DNA of 64,000 bases from Bacteroidales bacterium (GTDB taxonomy: Bacteria > Bacteroidota > Bacteroidia > Bacteroidales > UBA1715), in NCBI GenBank assembly GCA_016714605.1, contig JADKDL010000001.1, positions 496,001-560,000 of the forward strand. Direction: 5' to 3'. Below the pieces are notes generated by a model. That model was not told where the DNA came from, made no database searches, and saw only the letters and a program-made list of their open reading frames with translations. Positions 19,533-27,483 of the stretch are shown one piece after another; the first letter of the stretch is position 1, and each line of letters starts with the position of its first letter. A program made the position numbers and the translations under genes.

Positions 19533-20816
19533 ATGTCTCAATTTGAACAATTTGACAATAAAGGATATTTAAATATGGATTTGCTACGATTCACCACAGC
19601 TGGTAGTGTAGACGATGGCAAATCTACACTAATAGGTCGTTTGCTTTACGATAGTAAGTCGATATTTGAAGACCAACTCGAAGCCGTAGAGCGCGACAGT
19701 AAGCGCAGAGGTATGGACGAAATGAATCTGGCTTTGCTTACCGATGGTCTGCGCGACGAACGTGAACAAGGTATTACTATTGATGTGGCTTACCGCTACT
19801 TTGCAACCCCAAAAAGAAAATTCATCATTGCCGATACTCCCGGTCATATTCAATATACTAGAAATATGGTTACCGGAGCATCTACAGCCAATTTGGCTAT
19901 AATACTTATTGATGCTAGACATGGAGTAATAGAACAAACCTTCAGACATTCCTATATAGCATCGCTGTTGCGGATTCCTCACCTTGCGGTATGTGTAAAT
20001 AAGATGGATTTGGTGAACTTTGATGAGGAAGTTTTCAATAAAATAAGAGAAGACTATTCTGCATTCTCTACAAAACTTGATGTAAAAGACATAAGGTTTG
20101 TACCAATAAGTGCCCTTAAAGGAGATAATGTTGTAGATCGTTCTACAAATATGAATTGGTACGATGGGCCAACACTTATGCACATCTTAGAAAATATCTA
20201 TATAGCAGGTGACTATAACTATACCGAAGGAAGATTTCCAGTACAAACCATAATCAGACCTTATAATGATGAATATCATGATTATAGAGGTTATGCAGGA
20301 AGAATTGCAGGTGGCGTTTTCAAACCTGGCGATGAAGTAGTTGTACTACCATCAGGCTTTACTACCAAAATAAAAGCTATAGATACCTACAAAGAAAGTA
20401 TTCCAGAAGCATTTCCGCCACAGTCGGTTACAATAAGGTTGGAAGATGAGATTGATATAAGTAGAGGAGGAATGATTGCTCATACAGAAAATCAGCCACA
20501 ATCAAGCCAAGATATTGAAATGATGATTTGCTGGATGGGTGAAAAACCACTTACCGTAAGAGGTAAATATGTGGTTAAACATACTACCGCCGATTGTAAA
20601 TGTATGGTACAGTCTATTGAATATAAGGTAGATGTAAACACTATGAATCACATAGCATGTGTAGAAAATCTTAAACTTAACGATATTGCTAAAGTGAAAA
20701 TAAGAACAACTCAGGCATTGCATTTCGATTCTTACAGCAAAAATAGAATTACCGGTTCGCTTATTCTTATTGAAGAAGGTAGCAATAGCACTGTAGGAGT
20801 AGGTATGATAATTTAG
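19533..20816 (+). CDS. cysN: Sulfate adenylyltransferase subunit 1 (GTPase)
   Basis: CysN is the GTPase that drives APS synthesis by CysD. The 427-residue protein has the EF-Tu-like GTP-binding motifs GSVDDGKSTLIGRLLYDSK (G1), EREQGITIDVAYRYF (G2), IADTPGHIQYTRNMV (G3), VNKMDLV (G4) and a beta-barrel domain II/III with FPVQTIIRP. It lacks the C-terminal APS kinase domain found in NodQ-type fusions, which agrees with the separate cysC in the same operon. The ilv promoter and leader follow about 65 bases downstream, so readthrough into ilv is possible. Confidence 0.96.
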   Translation: MSQFEQFDNKGYLNMDLLRFTTAGSVDDGKSTLIGRLLYDSKSIFEDQLEAVERDSKRRGMDEMNLALLTDGLRDEREQGITIDVAYRYFATPKRKFIIADTPGHIQYTRNMVTGASTANLAIILIDARHGVIEQTFRHSYIASLLRIPHLAVCVNKMDLVNFDEEVFNKIREDYSAFSTKLDVKDIRFVPISALKGDNVVDRSTNMNWYDGPTLMHILENIYIAGDYNYTEGRFPVQTIIRPYNDEYHDYRGYAGRIAGGVFKPGDEVVVLPSGFTTKIKAIDTYKESIPEAFPPQSVTIRLEDEIDISRGGMIAHTENQPQSSQDIEMMICWMGEKPLTVRGKYVVKHTTADCKCMVQSIEYKVDVNTMNHIACVENLKLNDIAKVKIRTTQALHFDSYSKNRITGSLILIEEGSNSTVGVGMII

Positions 20817-20881
20817 AAGAAGTTATAGTTAAAGCAAAAATTTTACTGCAATTGATTATATAAAAAAAATATTGCAAAATG

Positions 20882-20913
20882 CTTGACTTTTAATTTTATA
20901 ATGTCTTACTTTG
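20882..20913 (+). promoter_or_regulatory. Putative promoter of the ilv operon
   Basis: CTTG (20882-20885) is followed after 20 bases by TTACTTTG (20906-20913), one mismatch from TAnnTTTG. The leader-peptide ATG begins 18 bases later, so the transcript would have a very short untranslated start. Confidence 0.6.
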
Positions 20914-20931
20914 CCTTGATTATTAAAAGAT

Positions 20932-20997
20932 ATGAAAAATACAATGAAAAATATTGTGCTCGTGGTCATTACAAGACTATTCTCAAATGAGAGATAG
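20932..20997 (+). CDS. Branched-chain amino-acid leader peptide (attenuator)
   Basis: A 21-codon reading frame starts ATG AAA AAT ACA ATG and encodes NIVLVVITRLFSNER before a TAG at 20995-20997. Six codons in a row (ATT GTG CTC GTG GTC ATT, 20953-20970) specify Ile, Val and Leu, the end products of the downstream operon. It lies 18 bases after a promoter-like -7 box and 35 bases before a strong intrinsic terminator that precedes ilvD. This is the layout of classical ribosome-mediated attenuation as known for E. coli ilv operons. A second in-frame ATG at 20944 could also serve as start. The leader is too short to be found by ordinary gene calling. Confidence 0.8.
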   Translation: MKNTMKNIVLVVITRLFSNER

Positions 20998-21070
20998 AGG
21001 GGCATGATATTATCATAAAATGAAATAATTTCAAGCACCATTCTCTCCAGAGAATGGTGCTTTTTTTTTC
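20989..21070 (+). terminator. Attenuator terminator upstream of ilvD
   Basis: The stem AAGCACCATTCTCT (21033-21046) pairs perfectly with AGAGAATGGTGCTT (21049-21062) and is followed by nine T. It is placed between the leader peptide and ilvD. The leader's last codons contain GAGAGA (20989-20994), which can pair with TCTCTC (21042-21047) in the terminator's 5' arm. A ribosome sitting at the leader stop codon would cover GAGAGA and favour termination. A small hairpin ATGATA-T-TATCAT lies between. The antiterminator pairing is inferred. Confidence 0.85.
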
Positions 21071-21153
21071 TATATTTGCTAATTTTTAAAACCAAGAAAC
21101 CAAATTTTATTTGATTTCTTAATTGTAATTAAAACATATAAAAAATTATAAAA

Positions 21154-22983
21154 ATGGGATTTCCACTAAGAAGTGCAACATCAACCCAGGGGCGATTGAT
21201 GGCAGGAGCTAGAAGTTTATGGCGTGCAAATGGTATGAAAGAAGAGCAATTTGGTAAACCAATTATTGCAATTGCCAATTCATTTACACAGTTTGTACCC
21301 GGACATGTTCATTTACATGATATAGGTCAGTATGTAAAATCGCTTATTGAGAAACAAGGTTGTTTTGCAGCCGAATTTAATACCATAGCAATTGACGATG
21401 GTATTGCTATGGGACACTCAGGAATGTTGTATTCATTGCCTTCAAGAGAAATAATTGCCGATAGTGTAGAATATATGTGCAATGCTCATAAAGTAGATGC
21501 CTTGGTTTGTATAAGCAATTGCGATAAAATTACTCCAGGTATGCTCATGGCTGCAATGCGATTGAATATTCCAACCATCTTTATTTCTGGTGGTCCTATG
21601 GAAGCTGGGGTTATTGATAATGAGAAGTATGACTTGATCGACTCTATGGTAATGGCGCTTGACCCCAAAGTTGACGACAATAAACTTGATGAAGTTGAAA
21701 AAAATGCTTGTCCTACTTGTGGCTCTTGCTCAGGAATGTTTACCGCAAATTCAATGAATTGCCTTAATGAAGCACTTGGTATGGCTTTACCCGGCAATGG
21801 TACAATAGTAGCAACGCATGTAAATAGAAAAAAACTATTTGAAAAAGCAGCTAATAAGATTGTTGAAATTACTAAAAAATATTACATAGAGGGAGACCAA
21901 ACCGTTTTACCACGTTCTATTGCTACACGTGCATCATTTATGAATTCTATGGTGCTTGATATTGCTATGGGTGGTTCTACAAACACTGCATTGCACTTAT
22001 TGGCAATTGCTCATGAGGCTGGTGTTACATTTACAATGAAAGATATGGATGAACTTTCTAGAAAAGTTCCTTGTATCTGTAAAGTAGCTCCTAATACAAA
22101 ATTATATCATATTGAAGATGTAAATAGAGCAGGCGGTATCATAGGCATTTTAGGAGAACTTGACAGAAAAGGATTGTTAGATACTTCTGTATATAGAGCA
22201 GATGGTCTTACCCTGAAAGCGGCTTTGGAGCAATATGATATTGTAAATGCAAATGTAAGTCAAGAGGCAATAGATTTGTATAAATCGGCTCCGGGAGGCA
22301 AACATAATTTGGTATTGGGTTCGCAGTCTAGCACTTATAAAGAACTAGATGCTGACCGTAAAAATGGTTGTATTCGTTCTGTTGAACATGCTTATTCGCA
22401 AGATGGCGGTTTAGCTATTTTATTTGGAAATATTGCTACCGGAGGTTGTATCGTTAAAACAGCGGGTGTTGATGAATCTATTTTGAAATTCAAAGGCACC
22501 GCAAAAGTATTCCATTCGCAAGAAGATGCGGTTGAAGCTATTATAAAAGGTAGAATAAAAGCCGGCGATGTGGTTGTTATTGTTTATGAAGGCCCTAAAG
22601 GTGGACCGGGTATGCAAGAAATGCTCTATCCGACTTCATATTTAAAGTCAATGCAACTAGGTAAAGCTTGTGCTCTTATTACCGATGGTAGATTCTCCGG
22701 AGGGACTTCGGGTCTGTCTGTTGGGCATGTTTCTCCTGAAGCTGCAAGTGGCGGAAATATTGGTCTGGTTAAAGATGGCGATAGCATTACTTTTGACATA
22801 CCGAACCGTTTGGTGCAGCTCGAAGTATCTGACAGTGAGCTTGATTCGCGAAGAAAGGCCGAAGTAGCTAAAGGAAAAGATGCTTTTAAACCGAATAGAA
22901 TCAGAGAGGTGTCTAAGGCTCTTAAAGTCTATGCTCAAAACGTTTCTTCGGCAGATTTAGGTGCTGTAAGATTGATAGACTAG
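21154..22983 (+). CDS. ilvD: Dihydroxy-acid dehydratase
   Basis: IlvD dehydrates dihydroxy-isovalerate and dihydroxy-methylvalerate in valine and isoleucine synthesis and uses an iron-sulfur cluster. The 609-residue length is standard. The three cluster-region segments are visible: SNCDKITPGMLMAAMRLNIP, CPTCGSCSGMFTANSMNCL and GPKGGPGMQEML. DGRFSGGTSGLSVGHVSPEA marks the C-terminal domain. It is the first structural gene after the attenuator. It is followed by an aminotransferase, ilvB and ilvN on the same strand, with gaps of 285, 267 and 107 bases, which are wide for an operon. Confidence 0.98.
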   Translation: MGFPLRSATSTQGRLMAGARSLWRANGMKEEQFGKPIIAIANSFTQFVPGHVHLHDIGQYVKSLIEKQGCFAAEFNTIAIDDGIAMGHSGMLYSLPSREIIADSVEYMCNAHKVDALVCISNCDKITPGMLMAAMRLNIPTIFISGGPMEAGVIDNEKYDLIDSMVMALDPKVDDNKLDEVEKNACPTCGSCSGMFTANSMNCLNEALGMALPGNGTIVATHVNRKKLFEKAANKIVEITKKYYIEGDQTVLPRSIATRASFMNSMVLDIAMGGSTNTALHLLAIAHEAGVTFTMKDMDELSRKVPCICKVAPNTKLYHIEDVNRAGGIIGILGELDRKGLLDTSVYRADGLTLKAALEQYDIVNANVSQEAIDLYKSAPGGKHNLVLGSQSSTYKELDADRKNGCIRSVEHAYSQDGGLAILFGNIATGGCIVKTAGVDESILKFKGTAKVFHSQEDAVEAIIKGRIKAGDVVVIVYEGPKGGPGMQEMLYPTSYLKSMQLGKACALITDGRFSGGTSGLSVGHVSPEAASGGNIGLVKDGDSITFDIPNRLVQLEVSDSELDSRRKAEVAKGKDAFKPNRIREVSKALKVYAQNVSSADLGAVRLID

Positions 22984-23268
22984 AAATTGAAATTGATAAT
23001 TAATAATATTATTAGGATTAAGAGTTAAGATTGGAATTTTTAGTGTTTTATCAAGCCTAAAATCCTACTAAACATTGGTTTACTAAGGTGTTTGATTATT
23101 GAAATAAATTTATTCTAACTCTTAATTCGCATAATATTGTGTTTTTTTTAAATGTGCTGAATTAATTTATCCTTCATGGGTAACTTAATAATGTAAGCAG
23201 AGTTGTTCTTTTTTGAGCTTGATTTTAAATTTTTAACATTTCATTTAGCAATTGAAAAATAGGAAAAA

Positions 23269-24540
23269 ATGAATTCTACAAAACAAGATAAAACTGAAAC
23301 TTCATCAGAAAGTAATGAAGACAGTCGTAGTTCGTGGAGAACTATAGAAACAAACTCTTTGTTTGCCGATCGTATTTCTGATGTACCAAAGTCGTTCATA
23401 AGAGAAATTCTAAAGGTTACGGTTTCTGAATCAATTATTTCGTTTGCTGGTGGATTGCCTAATAGAGACCTCTTTCCTACCAAAGCACTGCAAGATGCAA
23501 GTAATTTTGTATTTGAAAATGCAGGTAGCGAGATTTTACAATATAGCACTACAGAAGGCTATCTTCCACTCAGAAAATTTATTGCAGAACGTTATGCATT
23601 AAGAGGTTTGGAGATAAACCCTGAGGATATTCTTATTACAACAGGTTCGCAGCAAGGTCTTGATCTTTTGGGTAAAACATTTATAAATGAAGGTGATAAT
23701 GTAATTATTGAGGAACCAGGTTATTTAGGAGCTATTCAGTTGTTTTCTGTTTACAGGGCAACATTTTTGCCTGTAGCTCTTGAAAATGACGGATTAAATA
23801 TTGAACAATTAAAACAAGTTTCAGGAAAAAAGAACACAAAACTATTGTACACGGTTCCCAATTTTTCTAATCCTACCGGTATAACTTATTCTACCGAGAA
23901 AAGAAAAGCTGTAGCCGAAGAACTTAATGGTAAACCAATATTTATAATTGAAGACGATCCGTATGGCGACTTACGTTACAAAGGCGAAAATCAATTGTCT
24001 TTTAAACATATACTGCCCGAACAAACAATTCTACTCGGCTCTTTTTCTAAAACCGTTGTACCTTCGTTTCGTATTGGGTGGATAGTAGCGTCTAAACCTA
24101 TTATGGATAAACTTCTAGTTGCAAAACAAGCATCTGATTTGCATACCAATTATTTCACACAGAGATTATTGCATCAATTTTTAGTTTCAAATTCGCTTGA
24201 TTCACATATTAAAACAATAAAAGAAGTGTACGGCAGACAGGCTGAAGCTATGGTAAGCAGTATAAAAAAATATTTTCCGGCAGAAGTATCTTTTACATTG
24301 CCCGAAGGAGGCATGTTTTTGTGGGTTACTTTACCCAAAGGCATTTCTTCTATGAAATTGTTCGATTTGGCTATAAAAGAAGATGTTGCATTTGTTCCCG
24401 GTAATCCGTTTTACACACAAAAACTAGAAAGTACAAACACTCTGAGACTTAATTTTTCTTGTGTTGATGAAAAGAAGATTGAAGAAGGAATTAAAAAACT
24501 CAGTCTGGTGATTAAAAAATTATTAAACGAAAAATTATAA
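23269..24540 (+). CDS. PLP-dependent aminotransferase, class I/II fold (LysN/2-aminoadipate type)
   Basis: 423 residues with ISFAGGLPNRDLFP near the N-terminus, YSTTEGYLPLRKFIAERY, TTGSQQGLDLLGKTFINEGD, VPNFSNPTGITYS, EDDPYGDLRY and the PLP lysine in GSFSKTVVPSFRIGW. This set marks fold-type I aminotransferases related to 2-aminoadipate and aromatic transaminases and to the C-terminal half of MocR regulators. No helix-turn-helix domain is present; the first 30 residues are polar and probably disordered. Its position between ilvD and ilvB suggests it makes valine, isoleucine or leucine (or alanine) from the keto acids, in place of or in addition to IlvE. That is inference from context. Confidence 0.85.
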   Translation: MNSTKQDKTETSSESNEDSRSSWRTIETNSLFADRISDVPKSFIREILKVTVSESIISFAGGLPNRDLFPTKALQDASNFVFENAGSEILQYSTTEGYLPLRKFIAERYALRGLEINPEDILITTGSQQGLDLLGKTFINEGDNVIIEEPGYLGAIQLFSVYRATFLPVALENDGLNIEQLKQVSGKKNTKLLYTVPNFSNPTGITYSTEKRKAVAEELNGKPIFIIEDDPYGDLRYKGENQLSFKHILPEQTILLGSFSKTVVPSFRIGWIVASKPIMDKLLVAKQASDLHTNYFTQRLLHQFLVSNSLDSHIKTIKEVYGRQAEAMVSSIKKYFPAEVSFTLPEGGMFLWVTLPKGISSMKLFDLAIKEDVAFVPGNPFYTQKLESTNTLRLNFSCVDEKKIEEGIKKLSLVIKKLLNEKL

Positions 24541-24807
24541 AGAGTTACTTGAAAGGATATTACTCTTAAGAGTTTCTAAATAAGATTTATAGATATATTA
24601 ATATCAAACAAAAAGAGTACATGAAAAGTAACTCATTTACATATAGAAACAATAAAATTTTCAACTCACTCATAAAATGTGAGAGAAGGTTTATTTGGGA
24701 ATTTGTGATTTCAGAACCCGTCTGATGTAAGTTAGAGATACAGAATGAAACAAATATAGAATTAATAAAATAACAGAAAAACAGAAAAAATTAACATATT
24801 AGAAGTC

Positions 24808-26508
24808 ATGGCAGATAAAAAAGAACGTATTACAGGAGCCGAAGCCATATTAAAAATATTGGAAACAGAAGGTGTAACAACCATATTTGGCTATCCGGGT
24901 GGAGCAATAATGCCCATCTACGATAAACTTTATGATTTTGGCGATACTTTAAAGCATTACTTGACCAGACATGAGCAAGGTGCAATACATGCAGCTCAAG
25001 GTTATGCGAGAGCTACAAATAAAATAGGAGTTTGTTTTGCAACATCAGGCCCCGGAGCTACAAATTTAGTTACCGGTATTGCCGATGCAATGCTTGATTC
25101 TACTCCAATATTAGCCATCTCAGCGCAAGTAGGTTCGCATTTATTGGGCACAGATGCTTTTCAGGAAATAGATATGATAGGTATCACAATGCCTATTACC
25201 AAGTGGAACTACCAAGTAACAAGTGCCGAGGAAATACCAGAAGCATTAGCAAAAGCGTTTTATATAGCTCGTACAGGTCGTCCGGGTCCGGTTTTGATTG
25301 ATATTACCAAAGATGCACAATTGCAGTCGTTTGAGTTTAGCTATAAATCTCACACGAAGATGAGAGGCTATTATCCATTCCCTAAAATTAAAATCGAAGC
25401 TATTAAAGAAGCAGCTTTGTTGATAAATGGAGCGAGAAAACCACTTATTTTGGCAGGTCAAGGGGTAAACCTTTCAGGCGCTCAAAATGAGTTGAAGATT
25501 TTTGCAGAAAAAACAGGTATTCCGGTAGCTACAACCATACTTGGCTTAAATGATATCTCTGCCGATAATAATCTTTACGTTGGTATGCTTGGTATGCACG
25601 GCAATTATGCACCAAATATTAAAACAAATGAAGCCGATGTTATCATTGGTATAGGTATGCGTTTTGACGATAGAGTAACCGGTAACACAGCTACTTATGC
25701 CAAACAAGCAAAAATTATACATATAGAAATTGATAAATCTGAAATAGGTAAAATTATAGCCCCATCGGTTGCTATAAATGCCGATGCTCGAGAGGCGCTT
25801 ATTTCACTTATTGAAGAGTGTAAACCAAATTCTCATGACGCTTGGTTGCAAGAATTTAAAGATGCTCATAAAATAGAACATAAGAAAATTATTGATAAAG
25901 ATACCATGCCTACCCAAGGAGAGGTAAAAATGGGAGAGGTAATAAAAATGATTTCTGATAAAACGAAAGGAACTGCCATAGTAGTTACCGATGTTGGTCA
26001 GCACCAGATGGCAACGTGCCGATATTACGATTTCAAAGAAGGTTCGGAGATAATTACCTCTGGCGGACTTGGAACAATGGGCTTTGGATTACCTGCTGCT
26101 ATGGGAGCTAAGGTTGCTCGACCGGAAAAAGAAACGGTTGTATTTATTGGCGACGGAGGTTTTCAAATGACAATCCAGGAGCTTGGAACTATTGCTGCTA
26201 ATGATATTGCAGTAAAAATTATTATTTTAAATAATAATTTTCTTGGTATGGTACGTCAGTGGCAAGAGCGTTTCAACGAAAAAAGATATTCTTTTGTTGA
26301 TATTCAAAGTCCAGATTTTCTAACCATTGCTAAAGGCTACGGAATTCCGGGTTTTCATGTTGAAAAAAGAGAAGAATTAGAAAAAGGTATTGATTTAATG
26401 TTACAATCAAAAACTGCATTTTTGCTTGAAGTTAAAGTTGAAAAATCTGAAAATATTTTACCTATGATTGAACCTGGTTCGGGTGTAGGCGATATAAAAT
26501 TGGAATAA
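24808..26508 (+). CDS. ilvB: Acetolactate synthase large (catalytic) subunit
   Basis: The TPP-dependent enzyme makes acetolactate or acetohydroxybutyrate from pyruvate, the first common step of branched-chain synthesis. The 566-residue protein has the three TPP-enzyme domains. Visible are GAEAILKILETEGVTTIFGYPGG with the catalytic Glu region HEQGAIHAAQGYARA, ATSGPGATNLVTGIADA, SAQVGSHLLGTDAFQEIDM and the TPP/Mg motif GDGGFQMTIQEL...NNNFLGMVRQWQE. The regulatory subunit follows 107 bases downstream. Confidence 0.97.
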   Translation: MADKKERITGAEAILKILETEGVTTIFGYPGGAIMPIYDKLYDFGDTLKHYLTRHEQGAIHAAQGYARATNKIGVCFATSGPGATNLVTGIADAMLDSTPILAISAQVGSHLLGTDAFQEIDMIGITMPITKWNYQVTSAEEIPEALAKAFYIARTGRPGPVLIDITKDAQLQSFEFSYKSHTKMRGYYPFPKIKIEAIKEAALLINGARKPLILAGQGVNLSGAQNELKIFAEKTGIPVATTILGLNDISADNNLYVGMLGMHGNYAPNIKTNEADVIIGIGMRFDDRVTGNTATYAKQAKIIHIEIDKSEIGKIIAPSVAINADAREALISLIEECKPNSHDAWLQEFKDAHKIEHKKIIDKDTMPTQGEVKMGEVIKMISDKTKGTAIVVTDVGQHQMATCRYYDFKEGSEIITSGGLGTMGFGLPAAMGAKVARPEKETVVFIGDGGFQMTIQELGTIAANDIAVKIIILNNNFLGMVRQWQERFNEKRYSFVDIQSPDFLTIAKGYGIPGFHVEKREELEKGIDLMLQSKTAFLLEVKVEKSENILPMIEPGSGVGDIKLE

Positions 26509-26615
26509 TCTTTTTCACCTCGTTTACCTTACCAAAATGAGGTGTATTAATTTTAATTTTCAAATCAATTTTTTCGGTTAATTTTTTATTTTCTAACGTT
26601 TATATTACATTAAAA

Positions 26616-27158
26616 ATGGAAACAAAGCAATATACAATAGCCGTCTATACAGAAAATCATATCGGACTGCTCAACAAAATAACCATTACCTTTACCAGAA
26701 GGAAGATAAATATAGAGAGTCTTACCGTTTCTGAATCTGAGATAGCAGGCATACACAGTTTTGTGATTGTAGTAAATACTACAAAAAGCAAGATAGAAAA
26801 ACTGGTAAAACAGCTCGAAAAACTGGTAGAGGTGTTTAAAGCATTCTACTATACCGACGATCAGATTGTAGCACAAGAAATTGCTCTTTATAAGATGCCT
26901 ATTTCTGCTATCACGGGCGGAATAGACATGGGTAAAATAATAAGAAAAAGTGGAGCGAGAATCTTAGAAATGCAGGAAGATTATTTTGTGATTGAGCAAA
27001 CCGGCACCAAAGAAGAAACCACAGATCTTCTCAACAAACTCAAACCATTTGGTATTTTGGAATTTAACCGTTCCGGAAGAATTATGGCTTCCAGACCAAT
27101 GAAGCGACTGGAAGACTATATTGAAGAGAAAAATGAAGCTCACTATTATACAAAGTAG
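26616..27158 (+). CDS. ilvN: Acetolactate synthase small (regulatory) subunit
   Basis: A 180-residue ACT-domain protein that activates IlvB and gives valine feedback control. The N-terminal ACT domain reads TIAVYTENHIGLLNKITITFTRRKINIESLTVS. The second half is the ACT-like C-terminal domain common in IlvH-type subunits (GARILEMQEDYFVIEQTGTK, LNKLKPFGILEFNRSGRI). It is the last gene of the cluster, followed 5 bases later by an intrinsic terminator. ilvC, which often follows in Bacteroidota, is not found in the window. Confidence 0.94.
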   Translation: METKQYTIAVYTENHIGLLNKITITFTRRKINIESLTVSESEIAGIHSFVIVVNTTKSKIEKLVKQLEKLVEVFKAFYYTDDQIVAQEIALYKMPISAITGGIDMGKIIRKSGARILEMQEDYFVIEQTGTKEETTDLLNKLKPFGILEFNRSGRIMASRPMKRLEDYIEEKNEAHYYTK

Positions 27159-27162
27159 CAAG

Positions 27163-27204
27163 AAAAAGCCAAGTCGGAGATAAAAACCCTACTTGGCTTT
27201 TTTT
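27163..27204 (+). terminator. Intrinsic terminator after ilvN
   Basis: AAAAAGCCAAGT and ACTTGGCTTTTTT form an 11-12 bp stem with a T tract, directly after the ilvN stop codon. Confidence 0.9.
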
Positions 27205-27255
27205 ATGAAAATATAATACTATATCTGCAAGTCTCAAAGTGCCGTATTCCTGGTA

Positions 27256-27322
27256 GAGGCGCACAGACGTGCGTCTCAAAATAGTTCAGAAGTATTACGT
27301 AGAGAAAATTCATGAATTTTCT
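27256..27322. repeat. Two intergenic palindromes at the island edge
   Basis: GAGGCGCAC-agac-GTGCGTCTC (27256-27277) has one non-Watson-Crick pair. AGAAAATTCATGAATTTTCT (27303-27322) is a perfect 20-base palindrome. They lie in the 279-base gene-free stretch between the ilvN terminator and the lipoprotein gene on the other strand. No other feature is seen in that stretch. Confidence 0.6.
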
Positions 27323-27483
27323 TTACACACAAATAGATGGAGTTTGTAATTCGGACTTTACTAAGTAGATGTAATAGATTGTTTTAAAAATACCAACTAT
27401 AAGTTCGCACCATCTGAGGCTCTTGAGAGCTTCGCTGTAAACTCGCATCTACAATACTACGAATTAAGTCTGCCTCAATCCGT

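Noticed and set aside
21071..21078. TATATTTG just after the attenuator terminator as a second ilvD promoter
   Set aside because: Matches the -7 box, but the -33 position falls inside the terminator stem with no TTTG; kept only as a possibility.
24620..24730. Short ORF and CTCAC/GTGAG hairpin before ilvB as a second leader peptide
   Set aside because: No run of branched-chain codons and no T tract after the hairpin.
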